A DNA stretch of 64,000 bases, taken from contig NZ_RZRU01000007.1 of the NCBI RefSeq assembly GCF_003997495.1, forward strand, positions 124,001-188,000, given 5' to 3'. The position numbers and the translations under genes were made by a program. This DNA is from Mesorhizobium sp. M7A.F.Ca.US.008.03.1.1 (GTDB taxonomy: Bacteria > Pseudomonadota > Alphaproteobacteria > Rhizobiales > Rhizobiaceae). How positions within the stretch are numbered: position 1 is the first letter of the stretch; each line of letters begins with the position of its first letter. The notes under the pieces are model-generated. The model was not told where the DNA came from. It did no database searches and saw only the letters and a list, made by a program, of their open reading frames with translations. This document shows positions 35,652 to 45,786 of the stretch, piece by piece.

Positions 35652-35695
35652 CCCCCCTCTGTCCTGCCGGACATCTCCCCCTCAAGGGGGGAGAT
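35652..35695 (-). repeat. Palindromic intergenic repeat, copy B1
   Basis: The CCCCCCTCTGTCCTGCCGG tail and ACATCTCCCCC/GGGGGGAGATTG hairpin are nearly identical to copy A2 at 1.77 kb. It sits inside the osmolyte-importer operon, so it may lower or modulate expression between the binding protein and the permease. Confidence 0.8.
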
Positions 35696-35760
35696 TGGCG
35701 GCGTCGGCGCCGGAACTCAGCTTGCACTGCTGAAAGTTGGCGAAAGCCATCGAGGCATCC

Positions 35761-35806
35761 GATCTCCCCCCTTGAGGGGGAGATGGCCGGCAGGCCAGAG
35801 GGGGGC
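35761..35806 (+). repeat. Palindromic intergenic repeat, copy B2 (inverted)
   Basis: The GATCTCCCCCCTTGAGGGGG hairpin and the GGCCGGCAGGCCAGAGGGG tail are nearly identical to copy A1. It is paired with B1 in opposite orientation about 65 bp apart. Confidence 0.8.
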
Positions 35807-35877
35807 GCCTCGCGCAGACGTCACAATCCTGTAGCTGCATCTTCCTCAGGGTACGTCGCTTTGCAGGCGCGCGCGCC

Positions 35878-37041
35878 ATGAACATCCGATTCGACAAGCT
35901 CGGCGTGGTCATTGCCGCGATATCAGCCTACGCGGCTTTCGCCGCGCCCTTTGCCACGTTCCGCGCCAACCGCATCGTCCCCGGCCAGGCGCGCTCGATT
36001 CTCGAGGCGCTGCCGGCAACCACCGGGGCGCTGCTGCTCGCCATCATTGTCGTTGCCGCACTCATTGCTCTGTTCAAAACACCGCTTGTGCTGCGCCTTG
36101 CCGCCAGCGTGGCGGCGCTTGCCGCGCTCGCGCTGCTGATCGGCGTCGCCGGCACATTTCTCACGCCGGCGGGCAACACCTTTGCCCGGATTTCGCCAGC
36201 CTCCGGTTTCTGGATTCTGATTTTTGCCTTCACGCTTTTGCTCGCCGATGTGCTGACACGCCTGAACCTGTCGCCATTGGCACGGGTTGGCGTGCTTGTG
36301 GCTTCAGCTTTGGCGATCGGGCTGCTGTTGATTTCGGGAAGCTGGGACAATCTGTCGATCCTGAAGGAATATTTCAACCGCGCCGACAGTTTCTGGGCGG
36401 AGGGCTCCAAGCATGTGACGCTGGCGCTCGGTTCGCTGGCGGCCGCGGTGATCGTCGGCCTGCCGCTCGGCATCCTGTGCCATCGCGTCGAAAATCTGCG
36501 GGCCGGGGTTCTCAACGTGCTCAACATCATCCAGACCATTCCCTCGATCGCGCTGTTCGGCCTGCTGATCGCGCCGCTCGGCTGGGTGGCCACGCATGTG
36601 CCGGGGGCTGCCGCGCTCGGCATTCGCGGCATCGGCACCGCACCCGCCTTCGTCGCGCTGTTCCTCTATTCGCTGCTGCCGGTGGTGGCCAACACCGTGG
36701 TCGGTCTCGCCGGCGTGCCGCGCGCGGCCAACGACGCGGCACGCGGCATGGGCATGACCGACAGGCAGCGCCTGTTCGGCGTCGAGTTTCCGCTGGCTTT
36801 TCCTGTCATCCTCACCGGCATCCGCATCGTTCTGGTGCAGAACATTGGCCTCGCCACCATTGCCGCGCTGATCGGCGGCGGCGGTTTCGGCGTGTTCGTC
36901 TTCCAGGGTGTGGGCCAGACGGCGATGGACCTTGTGCTGCTCGGCGCGGTGCCAACGGTCGCACTCGCCTTTGCCGCCGCCATCATCCTCGATGCGGTGA
37001 TCGAAATGACCGCCACCAGGCGCAGGGTTGAAACGGCATGA
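35878..37041 (+). CDS. ABC osmolyte transporter, permease 1 (YehY-like)
   Basis: A 387-residue permease. An N-terminal group of four or more extra helices precedes the binding-protein-dependent permease domain (VTLALGSLAAAVIVGLPLGI, NIIQTIPSIALFGLLIAPLG, RAANDAARGMGMTDRQ as the EAA loop). The EAA loop contacts the ATPase. Long N-terminal extensions are usual in YehY-type permeases. It overlaps the ATPase gene by 4 bp (ATGA). Confidence 0.88.
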   Translation: MNIRFDKLGVVIAAISAYAAFAAPFATFRANRIVPGQARSILEALPATTGALLLAIIVVAALIALFKTPLVLRLAASVAALAALALLIGVAGTFLTPAGNTFARISPASGFWILIFAFTLLLADVLTRLNLSPLARVGVLVASALAIGLLLISGSWDNLSILKEYFNRADSFWAEGSKHVTLALGSLAAAVIVGLPLGILCHRVENLRAGVLNVLNIIQTIPSIALFGLLIAPLGWVATHVPGAAALGIRGIGTAPAFVALFLYSLLPVVANTVVGLAGVPRAANDAARGMGMTDRQRLFGVEFPLAFPVILTGIRIVLVQNIGLATIAALIGGGGFGVFVFQGVGQTAMDLVLLGAVPTVALAFAAAIILDAVIEMTATRRRVETA

Positions 37042-37976
37042 TCGAGATCGAAGGCATTACCAAGCGCTATGACGCGACGACCGTGGTCGATGACGTTTCG
37101 ATGGTCATCGAGCCGCGCTCCATCGCCGTCATTGTCGGCACGTCCGGTTCCGGCAAGACGACGCTGCTGCGCATGATCAACCGGCTGGTCGAGCCGACCT
37201 CGGGCATCATCAAGCTCGATGGCGCCGACAACCGCTCGCTGCCCGGCTACGAGCTGCGCCGCAGCATCGGCTACGCCATCCAAGGCCACGGCCTGTTTCC
37301 ACATCGCACGGTGGCACAGAACATTGCCACCGTGCCGGTCCTGCTTGGTTGGGACAAGGACCGTATCAAGGCCCGGGTCGACGAATTGATGACGCTCTAT
37401 CAACTTGACCCCGAAGCCTTCGGGCCGCGCTATCCGCACGAACTGTCCGGCGGCCAGCAGCAGCGCGTCGGCGTTGCTCGCGCACTCGCCGCCGAGCCCA
37501 ACGTGCTGTTGATGGACGAACCGTTCGGCGCCCTCGACCCGATCATCCGCACTAAGGCGCAGGAAGATCTGCTGGCGATCCAGAAGCGCTTCGGCACCAC
37601 CATCATCCTCGTCACGCACGACATGGAAGAGGCCGTGCATATGGGCGACAAGATCGGGGTCATGGATGCCGGCAAGCTGGTGCAATACGCCAAGCCGGCC
37701 GAGATCCTGGCAAAGCCGGCAAGCGCCTTCGTCGAGACTCTGGTTGGCGCCAGCGAGAGGCCGTTCCGGTTGCTGTCGCTAGGCCGGGTCCGCGATGCCG
37801 TGGAGAAAGGCTCCGCCGAAGGCGAGGCGATCCCCGGCGATGCCAGCCAGCGCGACGCGCTGGCCGAATTGTTGTGGTCGGGTCGGCCGGCGCTGCCGGT
37901 CACAGGCGCCGACGGCAAGCCAATTGGCCGCGTCACGGTCGACGGCCTAGTGAAACGCGCGGCGAGGCCGGCATGA
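37038..37976 (+). CDS. ABC osmolyte transporter, ATP-binding protein (OsmV-like)
   Basis: A 312-residue ATPase of the proline/betaine ABC family. Walker A is GTSGSGKTTLLRM, the signature is LSGGQQQRVGVARAL, Walker B is NVLLMDEPFGALDP and the H-loop is ILVTHDMEEAV. After the ATPase a single CBS-like segment follows (PALPVTGADGKPIGRVTVDG), as in OsmV-type proteins whose CBS part senses ionic strength. ATGA overlaps on both sides show an operon. Confidence 0.93.
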   Translation: MIEIEGITKRYDATTVVDDVSMVIEPRSIAVIVGTSGSGKTTLLRMINRLVEPTSGIIKLDGADNRSLPGYELRRSIGYAIQGHGLFPHRTVAQNIATVPVLLGWDKDRIKARVDELMTLYQLDPEAFGPRYPHELSGGQQQRVGVARALAAEPNVLLMDEPFGALDPIIRTKAQEDLLAIQKRFGTTIILVTHDMEEAVHMGDKIGVMDAGKLVQYAKPAEILAKPASAFVETLVGASERPFRLLSLGRVRDAVEKGSAEGEAIPGDASQRDALAELLWSGRPALPVTGADGKPIGRVTVDGLVKRAARPA

Positions 37977-38722
37977 AGGCCTGGCTTCCATCGCTGCTCA
38001 GGCTGGCTTTGGTGGTGCTGCTCGTGGCCTTCGTCACCAATCCCGGCTGGTTCGAGCCGCTGCTGAAGCCGCTGACCGAAAACAATGCGCCGGTGATCTA
38101 CAACCAGGGCAGCCTGCTGACGCTGACATTGCTGCATTTGCGCACGGTTCTGATCGCCACCGTGGCGGCAACCATCGTTGCGGTGGCGCTTGCCATCCTG
38201 GTCACCAGGCCCGCCGGCGCCGAATTCCTGCCGCTGTCGCGCAGCCTGGTCAACATTGGCCAGACCTTTCCGCCGGTGGCGGTGCTGGCACTCGCCGTGC
38301 CGGCCGTCGGCTTCGGCGAGAAGCCGACGCTGATCGCGCTGTTTCTCTACGGCCTGTTGCCGATCTTCGAAAATGCGCTGACCGGCCTGACGACGCTGCC
38401 TGCCAATGTCGTCGAGGCGGCGCGCGGCGCCGGCATGACCGGTTGGCAAAGGCTCACCAAGGTCGAGCTGCCGCTCAGCGCCCCGATCATCCTGGGCGGC
38501 ATCAGGCTGTCGGTGGTGATCAGCCTTGCCACCGCCACCATCGGCTCGACGGTGGCCGCCAAGACGCTGGGCGAAGTGATCATCGCCGGTCTGTTGTCCA
38601 ACAATCTCGCCTTCATCTTGCAGGGCGGCCTGATCGTGGCAGCCCTTGCCGTGCTGATCTATGACGGTCTGTCGGCCATCGAGCGCTACACGGCCCGCCG
38701 CATGGGCCGGGAGGCAGAGTAG
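37973..38722 (+). CDS. ABC osmolyte transporter, permease 2 (YehW-like)
   Basis: A 249-residue permease with about five helices: HLRTVLIATVAATIVAVALA, NIGQTFPPVAVLALAVPA and the EAA loop LPANVVEAARGAGMTGWQR. It pairs with permease 1 to form the membrane channel. It is the last gene of the importer operon and overlaps the ATPase stop by 4 bp. Confidence 0.92.
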   Translation: MKAWLPSLLRLALVVLLVAFVTNPGWFEPLLKPLTENNAPVIYNQGSLLTLTLLHLRTVLIATVAATIVAVALAILVTRPAGAEFLPLSRSLVNIGQTFPPVAVLALAVPAVGFGEKPTLIALFLYGLLPIFENALTGLTTLPANVVEAARGAGMTGWQRLTKVELPLSAPIILGGIRLSVVISLATATIGSTVAAKTLGEVIIAGLLSNNLAFILQGGLIVAALAVLIYDGLSAIERYTARRMGREAE

Positions 38723-38960
38723 CCGCGTCCTGCGTCAGGCCAATTTCAATCGATCTAATAGGGGCGTGCTGACGGCGGCCGTCGCTTGGCCCGAACCATT
38801 TGGGCGAAAGCCGGGCAAAAACCGAACAATATCTTGACGTTCGCAGCCCTGTTTCGCATACACCGCTGCGAAGAGGCGGATTCCGTGCACGGAGTCCGGT
38901 CTTTGTCTCAACGGCCCAGGGAGGGGTTCTTTTGGGCCATCAATCGAGGAAAATCCGGCA

Positions 38961-41102
38961 ATGACAATTATTTCCGCCGTCATCGCCTGCGGCCTGCTTT
39001 CAATCCTTTACGCCATCTGGGCGACACGATCGGTCCTTGCGGCCGATCAGGGCAATGCACGCATGCAGGAAATCTCCGCGGCTATCCGCGAGGGCGCACA
39101 AGCCTATCTGGCGCGTCAGTACACCACCATCGCCATCGTTGGCGTCGTCGTCCTCGTACTCGCCTGGTGGTTGCTGTCCATCACCGCCGCGATCGGCTTC
39201 CTGATCGGAGCGGTGCTTTCGGGCGCTGCCGGCTTCATCGGCATGCATGTCTCCGTTCGCGCCAACGTTCGCACGGCGCAGGCCGCATCGAACAGCCTCG
39301 CTGCCGGCCTCGACATCGCTTTCAAATCGGGCGCCATCACCGGCATGCTGGTTGCTGGCCTGGCCCTGCTCGGCGTGTCGATCTACTACCTCGTCCTGAC
39401 CCACTTCATGGGCCTCCAGCCCAATGACCGTATTGTCATCGACTCGCTGGTCTCGCTCGGCTTCGGCGCATCGCTGATCTCGATCTTCGCCCGTCTCGGC
39501 GGCGGCATCTTCACAAAAGGTGCGGATGTCGGCGGCGATCTCGTCGGCAAGGTCGAAGCCGGTATTCCCGAAGATGATCCGCGCAACCCGGCCACCATCG
39601 CCGACAATGTCGGCGACAATGTCGGCGACTGCGCCGGCATGGCCGCCGACCTGTTCGAAACCTATGCGGTGACCGTCGTCGCCACCATGGTTCTGGCTGC
39701 CATCTTCTTTGGCGGCACCGCCGTTCTGGGTGCGGCCATGCTTTATCCGCTCGCTATCTGCGGCGCCTGCATCCTGACCTCCATCGTCGGCACCTTCTTC
39801 GTCAAGCTCGGTTCCAACGGCTCGATCATGGGCGCACTCTACAAGGGCCTGATCGTCACCGGCCTCTTGTCCATTGTCGGCCTCGGCGTCGCCACCCAGG
39901 TCACCCTCGGCTGGGGCGAGATCGGCACGGTCGCCGGCATGGTCATTACCGGCAAGAACCTGTTCATCTGCGGCCTCGTCGGCCTCGTGGTGACCGGTCT
40001 CATCGTCGTCATCACTGAATACTACACCGGCACCAACAAGCGCCCGGTCAACTCCATCGCCCAGGCGTCGGTCACCGGTCACGGCACCAACGTCATCCAG
40101 GGCCTTGCTGTCTCGCTGGAATCGACGGCGCTGCCGGCGATCGTCATCGTCGGCGGCATCATCTCGACCTATCAGCTCGCCGGCCTCTTCGGTACGGCGA
40201 TCGCGGTCACGACGATGCTCGGCCTTGCCGGCATGATCGTTGCGCTCGACGCCTTCGGCCCGGTCACCGACAATGCCGGCGGCATTGCCGAAATGGCCGG
40301 CCTGCCCAAGGAAGTGCGCCACTCCACCGACGCGCTCGACGCGGTCGGCAACACCACCAAGGCGGTGACCAAGGGCTACGCCATCGGCTCCGCCGGTCTC
40401 GGCGCACTGGTGCTGTTTGCCGCCTACTCGAACGACCTGAAGTTCTTTGCCGCCAATGGCGACAAATATCCCTACTTCCAGGGCATGGGCGAGATCTCCT
40501 TCGATCTCTCCAACCCCTACGTCGTGGCCGGCCTGATCTTCGGCGGCCTCATCCCGTACCTGTTCGGCGGCATCGCCATGACGGCCGTCGGCCGTGCGGC
40601 GGGCGCCATCGTCGAGGAAGTGCGCAAGCAGTTCCGCGAGGATCCGGGCATCATGGCCGGTACCTCCAAGCCGAACTACGCCCGCGCGGTCGACCTGCTG
40701 ACCAAGGCGGCAATCCGCGAGATGATCATCCCGTCGCTGCTGCCGGTTCTGGCGCCGCTCGTCGTCTATTTCGGCGTGCTGCTGATCTCGGGTTCGAAGG
40801 CGTCCGCTTTTGCCGCCCTTGGTGCCTCGCTGCTCGGCGTCATCGTCAACGGCCTGTTCGTCGCCATCTCGATGACTTCGGGCGGCGGCGCCTGGGACAA
40901 CGCCAAGAAGTCCTTCGAAGACGGCTTTGTCGACAAGGACGGCGTCAAGCATCTCAAGGGTTCCGAGGCGCACAAGGCTTCGGTGACCGGTGACACGGTC
41001 GGCGATCCCTACAAGGACACGGCTGGCCCGGCCGTCAACCCGGCGATCAAGATCACCAACATCGTCGCGCTCCTGCTGCTGGCCGTGCTCGCGCACGGCT
41101 GA
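38961..41102 (+). CDS. hppA: Membrane-bound H+-translocating pyrophosphatase
   Basis: A 713-residue protein with about 16 hydrophobic helices that couples PPi hydrolysis to proton pumping. PPi-site motifs are [38 protein letters not shown] and [18 protein letters not shown]. The loop [11 protein letters not shown] carries Lys at the position that makes the pump K+-independent; K+-dependent forms have Ala there. The C-terminus has [20 protein letters not shown]. About 240 bp upstream hold only its promoter region. It ends at a strong terminator. Confidence 0.97.
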   Translation: MTIISAVIACGLLSILYAIWATRSVLAADQGNARMQEISAAIREGAQAYLARQYTTIAIVGVVVLVLAWWLLSITAAIGFLIGAVLSGAAGFIGMHVSVRANVRTAQAASNSLAAGLDIAFKSGAITGMLVAGLALLGVSIYYLVLTHFMGLQPNDRIVIDSLVSLGFGASLISIFARLGGGIFTKGADVGGDLVGKVEAGIPEDDPRNPATIADNVGDNVGDCAGMAADLFETYAVTVVATMVLAAIFFGGTAVLGAAMLYPLAICGACILTSIVGTFFVKLGSNGSIMGALYKGLIVTGLLSIVGLGVATQVTLGWGEIGTVAGMVITGKNLFICGLVGLVVTGLIVVITEYYTGTNKRPVNSIAQASVTGHGTNVIQGLAVSLESTALPAIVIVGGIISTYQLAGLFGTAIAVTTMLGLAGMIVALDAFGPVTDNAGGIAEMAGLPKEVRHSTDALDAVGNTTKAVTKGYAIGSAGLGALVLFAAYSNDLKFFAANGDKYPYFQGMGEISFDLSNPYVVAGLIFGGLIPYLFGGIAMTAVGRAAGAIVEEVRKQFREDPGIMAGTSKPNYARAVDLLTKAAIREMIIPSLLPVLAPLVVYFGVLLISGSKASAFAALGASLLGVIVNGLFVAISMTSGGGAWDNAKKSFEDGFVDKDGVKHLKGSEAHKASVTGDTVGDPYKDTAGPAVNPAIKITNIVALLLLAVLAHG

Positions 41103-41120
41103 TCGAGGCTTCAGCCCGCA

Positions 41121-41152
41121 AAAACCCGCGGGAGCGATCCCGCGGGTTTTTT
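41121..41152. terminator. Intrinsic terminator after hppA
   Basis: The stem AAACCCGCGGGA/TCCCGCGGGTTT has a GCGA loop and is followed by T residues. The stem-loop recurs in inverted form at 41271-41303. Confidence 0.9.
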
Positions 41153-41270
41153 GTTGAGCAATGCCATGTCCACACGTTAACGAGCGGATCTCCGCCTTGT
41201 ATGCGGTGAATGCGCCGGCATCTCATCTGCCCGGCTTGGGTTTCGACGGCTTAAGCACCGCCGGCCACAA

Positions 41271-41303
41271 CAAAAACCCGCAGGATCGCTCCCGCGGGTT
41301 TTT
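41271..41303. terminator. Intrinsic terminator for bamE (inverted copy of the hppA terminator)
   Basis: On the minus strand it reads AAAAACCCGCGGGAGCGATC then TGCGGGTTTTTG. It lies just after the bamE stop (41349) and is the reverse complement of the hppA terminator with one substitution and one T fewer. Confidence 0.82.
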
Positions 41304-41348
41304 GGTCGCCTGAGATGATGAGGCTTCCGGAATGGAAGCCGAAAGGAA

Positions 41349-41873
41349 TTAGACGCCGCCGCCTGGAATGCTGGGTGCCAGCTTGCTGGCACCGTTGATG
41401 ATCTGGCTGAGGAAGTTCTGGTCCTTGCCGCCGGTCGGTGTGGTGCGCGAGATGAAGTCGAACATCTTGCCGTCCTTCATCCCGTAATTGGCGATCTGGG
41501 TGACGCGACCGTCGGCGCCGAAATAGACCGCCAGCACATGCTGGTCAATGAGCCGTGGCTTGTCGAAGGCGACGTAGCGCTTGCGCGTCTGCGAAATGTA
41601 ATAGAAGGCCTCGTTGTCGAAGGTGGCGGTCGTCGACGGCGTGCCGAGCGCCAGAAGCACCTGCTCGCGGCTCGAACCGACCGGCACCAGGTCGATTGCC
41701 TGCTGGTCTATGACGTAACCTTGCGTCAGCGTCTCACTCGGGCTGAGGTCGCCGATCATCTTGGAGGTGTGGCAGGCGGACAGTGCCGAAACGATCATCA
41801 GCAGCGAGATCGCGCCGGCGGGCCTGGACGAGAAGGTCGACTTGAAATTCAGCGCGCGCAACAACAACTCCAT
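41349..41873 (-). CDS. bamE: Outer-membrane assembly lipoprotein BamE
   Basis: A 174-residue lipoprotein. A hydrophobic leader ends with the lipobox LSAC (Cys near residue 34). The BamE (SmpA/OmlA) domain shows GYVIDQQAIDLVPVGSSREQ, LALGTPSTTATFDNEAFYYI and RLIDQHVLAVYFGADGRV. It belongs to the BAM complex that folds outer-membrane proteins. The C-terminal extension is Gly/Pro-rich. It is divergent from the cytochrome chaperone gene with about 100 bp between. Confidence 0.92.
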   Translation of the reverse strand: MELLLRALNFKSTFSSRPAGAISLLMIVSALSACHTSKMIGDLSPSETLTQGYVIDQQAIDLVPVGSSREQVLLALGTPSTTATFDNEAFYYISQTRKRYVAFDKPRLIDQHVLAVYFGADGRVTQIANYGMKDGKMFDFISRTTPTGGKDQNFLSQIINGASKLAPSIPGGGV

Positions 41874-41975
41874 TAGCTGGCCGCAACTTGCGCTGGGCCG
41901 CGAAACCGGTAAACCAGCTTGCTTGCCGATGCAACAAGCCCACTTCAACAAACGGTCCCCAGGAGACCATCCCCA

Positions 41976-42524
41976 ATGTTCCAGCGCTTTTTTGGCCGCG
42001 AACGCTACGCCAACCGCGCTATCACCGAGGCGCTTTACGCACAAATCGTGGCGGCGGCGCGGCAGACTGTGTTTTATTCCCACTGGAATGTGCCAGACAC
42101 GCCGCTTGGCCGTTTCGAGATGCTGTCGCTGCACATGTTCCTGTTCCAGCACAGGTTGCGCGGTGAGAGCGGTGCGGCGCAAGAGGTGGCCCAGGTGCTG
42201 ATCGACGAGTTCTTCCTCGACGTTGACCATTCGTTGCGGGAATTGGGCATTGGCGACGTTGGCGTGCCCAAACGCATGAAAAAGCTGGCAAAGATGTTTT
42301 ATGGCCGAACCGCTGCTTATGACGATGCCCTGGAAAGAAACGACCGCGAGGGGTTGACCGCGGCTCTTGCCCGCAATGTCCGGCCCGACGCGGGCGCCTG
42401 GCCGGAAGCATCGCTGCTGGCCAACTATGTTACCGACGCGCGCAATCATCTGGCCGCGCAGACATCCGAATCGATTGTCTCCGGCACGCTGACCTTTCCC
42501 GCCGCCAAGGAGGTTGAACAATGA
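41976..42524 (+). CDS. Ubiquinol-cytochrome c chaperone family protein (CBP3-like)
   Basis: A 182-residue protein of the family related to mitochondrial Cbp3/UQCC1, which assists cytochrome bc1 assembly: AQIVAAARQTVFYSHWNVPD, GRFEMLSLHMFLFQHRLRG and DEFFLDVDHSLRELGIGD. AGGAGA sits 9 nt before ATG 41976. It overlaps the DUF177 gene by 4 bp (ATGA), the usual alphaproteobacterial pair. Confidence 0.92.
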   Translation: MFQRFFGRERYANRAITEALYAQIVAAARQTVFYSHWNVPDTPLGRFEMLSLHMFLFQHRLRGESGAAQEVAQVLIDEFFLDVDHSLRELGIGDVGVPKRMKKLAKMFYGRTAAYDDALERNDREGLTAALARNVRPDAGAWPEASLLANYVTDARNHLAAQTSESIVSGTLTFPAAKEVEQ

Positions 42525-43069
42525 AGCATGTTGATCCGCAAAGCCCGGTCTCCTTCCGCGCCAACGTTACGCGCCTGCCGCAGAAGGGTTTGCCGGTGGT
42601 TATCGAGGCCGACGCCGCACAGCGTGCGGCGCTGGCCGAGGAACACGGGCTGATTTCGGTCGAATCCTATCGCGCCGAGCTCCTGGTCGCGTCGTGGAAG
42701 CGCAATGGCGTGAAGATAAGCGGTCGCGTCGAAGCCGACATCACCCAGGCCTGCATCGTCACGCTCGAGCCTGTCGAGGCGCATATCGACGAACCCGTCG
42801 AAGCGCTTTTGCTGCCCGAGGATTCCAAGCTTGGACGGCAGGGTTTCGATGGTGGCGGCGAGATCCTGCTCGACGCGGAAGGCCCTGACAGTCCAGAGAC
42901 ATTTTCCGGTGACACGATCGATGTCGGGGCACTCGCCGAACAGTACTTCGGGCTCGCCATCGACCCCTATCCGCGCAAGCAGGGCGCATCGCTCAACGCC
43001 GGCAGCGAGAACGAACCGGCGGAGAATGAATTTCAGCAAAAACTGCGATCCTTGCTGGGAAAATCCTGA
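42521..43069 (+). CDS. DUF177/YceD family protein
   Basis: A 182-residue YceD-type protein: SYRAELLVASWKRNGVKISG, VEADITQACIVTLEPVEAHI and the conserved acidic C-terminus. In E. coli YceD affects 23S rRNA levels and sits before rpmF. Here rpmF is absent and plsX follows after 113 bp, the usual rhizobial arrangement. It starts inside the stop of the bc1 chaperone gene. Confidence 0.9.
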   Translation: MKHVDPQSPVSFRANVTRLPQKGLPVVIEADAAQRAALAEEHGLISVESYRAELLVASWKRNGVKISGRVEADITQACIVTLEPVEAHIDEPVEALLLPEDSKLGRQGFDGGGEILLDAEGPDSPETFSGDTIDVGALAEQYFGLAIDPYPRKQGASLNAGSENEPAENEFQQKLRSLLGKS

Positions 43070-43182
43070 AAAGCTCGCCCGCGACGGAAAAGTCGGTTGT
43101 GCGGCAGCCCAAAACCGTTATTTTCGCCGAACCTTCGCGGTCGCTAAAGCGACCTGCCGCCTAACCGTGAGATAAATACCGC

Positions 43183-44253
43183 GTGATCAGGATTTCCATC
43201 GATGCCATGGGCGGCGATCACGGACCAGCCGTGGTCATTCCAGCGCTCATGACGGTCGCGACCCGTCGTCCCGACATCCGCTTCGTCATCTTCGGGCGTG
43301 AGGAGGTCGTGCGCCCGGAGCTTGCCAAATTTCCCAAGCTCGCCGAGATCAGCGAATTCTTCCATTGCGAAATTGCGGTCAGGATGGACGACAAACCGAG
43401 CCAGGCGCTGCGCCACGGCCGCTGGAAGTCATCGATGTGGAAGGCCGTCGAAGCGGTCAAGTCCGGCACGGCCGACGCCTGCATTTCCGCCGGCAACACC
43501 GGCGCGCTGATGGCGATGTCGAAATTTTGCCTGCGCACCATGGCCACCATCGATCGCCCGGCGATCGCAGCCCTTTGGCCGACATTGCGCGGCGAAAGCG
43601 TGGTGCTGGACGTCGGCGCGACCATTGGGGCCGATGCGCAACAGCTCATTGATTTTGCCATTCTCGGCACCGGCATGGCGCGCTCGGTCTTCGGCATAGC
43701 CAGGCCCAGCGTCGGCCTGCTCAATGTCGGCGTCGAGGAGATCAAAGGCCAGGAAGAGGTCAAGGAGGCGGGGCGCATGCTGCGCGAAGCCAACATGGCC
43801 TCGATGAACTATCACGGTTTCGTCGAGGGCGACGATATCGGCAAGGGCGTGGTCGACGTCGTCGTCACCGAAGGCTTTGCCGGCAACATCGCGCTGAAGA
43901 CGGCGGAAGGCACAGTGCGCCAGATCGGTGGCTATCTGCGCGCGGCGATGAGCCGGACTCTGATGGCCAGGATCGGCTATGTCTTCGCCAAGGGCGCCTT
44001 CGATCGCCTGCGCGAAAAGATGGATGTCGGCCGCTCCAATGGCGGCGTTTTCCTGGGGCTGAGCGGCATCGTCGTCAAAAGCCATGGCGGTGCTGATTCT
44101 GACGGGTTCGCCGCCGCGATCGAACTCGGCTATGACATGGTCCGCAACAACCTCCTCGACCGCATCGAGGCCGATCTGGACCTGTTTCATGCGCGCAACC
44201 CGCGTGCCCTGTCATCTAGGAAATCCGACGTCGTCACCGACGGAAAGGAATAG
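43183..44253 (+). CDS. plsX: Phosphate acyltransferase PlsX
   Basis: A 356-residue enzyme converting acyl-ACP to acyl-phosphate, the first step of phosphatidate synthesis. The N-terminus [20 protein letters not shown] is diagnostic; [31 protein letters not shown] and [16 protein letters not shown] follow. The GTG start matches the family boundary. fabH follows 9 bp after its stop. Confidence 0.96.
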   Translation: MIRISIDAMGGDHGPAVVIPALMTVATRRPDIRFVIFGREEVVRPELAKFPKLAEISEFFHCEIAVRMDDKPSQALRHGRWKSSMWKAVEAVKSGTADACISAGNTGALMAMSKFCLRTMATIDRPAIAALWPTLRGESVVLDVGATIGADAQQLIDFAILGTGMARSVFGIARPSVGLLNVGVEEIKGQEEVKEAGRMLREANMASMNYHGFVEGDDIGKGVVDVVVTEGFAGNIALKTAEGTVRQIGGYLRAAMSRTLMARIGYVFAKGAFDRLREKMDVGRSNGGVFLGLSGIVVKSHGGADSDGFAAAIELGYDMVRNNLLDRIEADLDLFHARNPRALSSRKSDVVTDGKE

Positions 44254-44262
44254 GAAAGAACT

Positions 44263-45234
44263 TTGATCAGATCAGTCGTGCGCGGCACGGGCGCCGCGCT
44301 GCCCCGCCGAATCATGAAGAATGCCGATTTCGAAGGCATGGTCGAGACTTCCGACGAGTGGATCGCCCAGCGCACCGGTATTCGCCAGCGCCATATCGCT
44401 GGCGACGACGAGACGACGGCGTCGCTGGGGGAAGCGGCGGCACGTGCCGCACTTGCCAATGCGGGCCTCACGCCCGCCGATATCGATCTGATCGTGCTGG
44501 CGACCTCGACGCCCAACAACACATTTCCGGCCACCGCCGTCGAGATCCAGAATCGGCTCGGCATGCATCACGGCTTTGCCTTCGACATGCAGGCGGTCTG
44601 TTCGGGCTTCGTCTATGCCGTGACCACCGCCGATCTCTACATCCGCGGCGGCCTGGCCAAGCGTGTCCTGGTGATCGGTTCGGAAACATTCTCGCGCATC
44701 CTCGACTGGAGCGACCGCTCGACCTGTGTGCTGTTCGGCGATGGCGCCGGTGCCGTGATCCTGGAAGCAGGCGAGGGGACGGGCACGATCGCCGACCATG
44801 GCGTTCTGGCGGCCAGCCTGCGCTCCGACGGAACGCACAAGGACAAGCTATTCGTCGACGGCGGGCCGTCGACGACGGGTACGGTCGGCCACCTCCGGAT
44901 GGAGGGCCGCGAAGTCTTCAAGCACGCGGTCGGCATGATCACCGACGTCATCGAGGCGACGTTTGCGCAAGCCGGCATCTCAGCCGATGATCTCGACTGG
45001 TTCGTGCCCCACCAGGCCAATAAACGAATTATTGACGCTTCCGCCAAGAAGCTCGGGATAGCTGAGCAAAAGGTGGTGGTTACGGTCGATTTGCACGGTA
45101 ACACCTCGGCTGCTTCCGTGCCGTTGGCGCTGTCGGTGGCCGTTGCCGACGGCCGCATCAAGAAGGGCGATCTCGTCCTCCTGGAAGCGATGGGTGGCGG
45201 CTTCACCTGGGGCGCTGTCCTGGTTCGCTGGTAA
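44263..45234 (+). CDS. fabH: 3-oxoacyl-ACP synthase III (FabH)
   Basis: A 323-residue thiolase-fold enzyme that starts fatty-acid synthesis by condensing acetyl-CoA with malonyl-ACP. The triad is Cys113 ([12 protein letters not shown]), His250 ([10 protein letters not shown]) and Asn280 ([10 protein letters not shown]). The start is a TTG with AGGAAAG upstream. It lies 9 bp after plsX and is followed about 100 bp later by ihfA. Confidence 0.96.
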   Translation: MIRSVVRGTGAALPRRIMKNADFEGMVETSDEWIAQRTGIRQRHIAGDDETTASLGEAAARAALANAGLTPADIDLIVLATSTPNNTFPATAVEIQNRLGMHHGFAFDMQAVCSGFVYAVTTADLYIRGGLAKRVLVIGSETFSRILDWSDRSTCVLFGDGAGAVILEAGEGTGTIADHGVLAASLRSDGTHKDKLFVDGGPSTTGTVGHLRMEGREVFKHAVGMITDVIEATFAQAGISADDLDWFVPHQANKRIIDASAKKLGIAEQKVVVTVDLHGNTSAASVPLALSVAVADGRIKKGDLVLLEAMGGGFTWGAVLVRW

Positions 45235-45337
45235 GTGCCGAACGGTCCGGTTTCGGTCCTTGACCTTGACGGATCAATTACTTAGGCTCTGCCGTTGTTG
45301 TGCCGAATTTTATGTTTTGAGCTGATGGGACGGTCGC

Positions 45338-45661
45338 ATGGGGGGAAAGACACTTACGCGCGCCGACCTTGCCGAGGCAGTTTACCGGAAGGTCGGCCTG
45401 TCGCGCACTGAATCGGCCGAGCTCGTCGAAGCGGTGCTGGATGAAATCTGCGAAGCCATCGTGCGCGGCGAAACGGTGAAGCTGTCGTCCTTCGCGACAT
45501 TCCACGTCCGCTCCAAGAACGAACGCATCGGCCGCAATCCCAAGACCGGTGAGGAAGTTCCGATCCTGCCGCGTCGGGTGATGACCTTCAAGTCGTCGAA
45601 CGTGCTGAAGAGCCGTATCCTGCGCTCCCATCAGAGCGGCAAGGCCAAAAGCGGCAAGTAG
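45338..45661 (+). CDS. ihfA: Integration host factor, alpha subunit
   Basis: A 107-residue DNA-bending protein: [20 protein letters not shown], then [20 protein letters not shown] with the beta-arm proline in [19 protein letters not shown]. IhfA pairs with IhfB to bend DNA at promoters and recombination sites. The gene order fabH-ihfA-merR is conserved in alphaproteobacteria and supports IhfA rather than HU. Confidence 0.95.
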   Translation: MGGKTLTRADLAEAVYRKVGLSRTESAELVEAVLDEICEAIVRGETVKLSSFATFHVRSKNERIGRNPKTGEEVPILPRRVMTFKSSNVLKSRILRSHQSGKAKSGK

Positions 45662-45786
45662 TCCTATTGAGCGGTTGAAAACCGCCGCCGCCATGACGCC
45701 GGGCTTGAATATTGCTTCATAAACCGCTGAAATAAGCCCCGATTCGGCAGGTAGGCCGGATCATCGTCCAGCGTGAGGATTCGCCC

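Noticed and set aside
39000..41096. Open frame of nearly 700 codons on the strand opposite hppA
   Set aside because: It runs exactly antisense to a well-supported pyrophosphatase gene, and its composition (rich in Asp, Arg, Gly, His) is that of a high-GC shadow frame.
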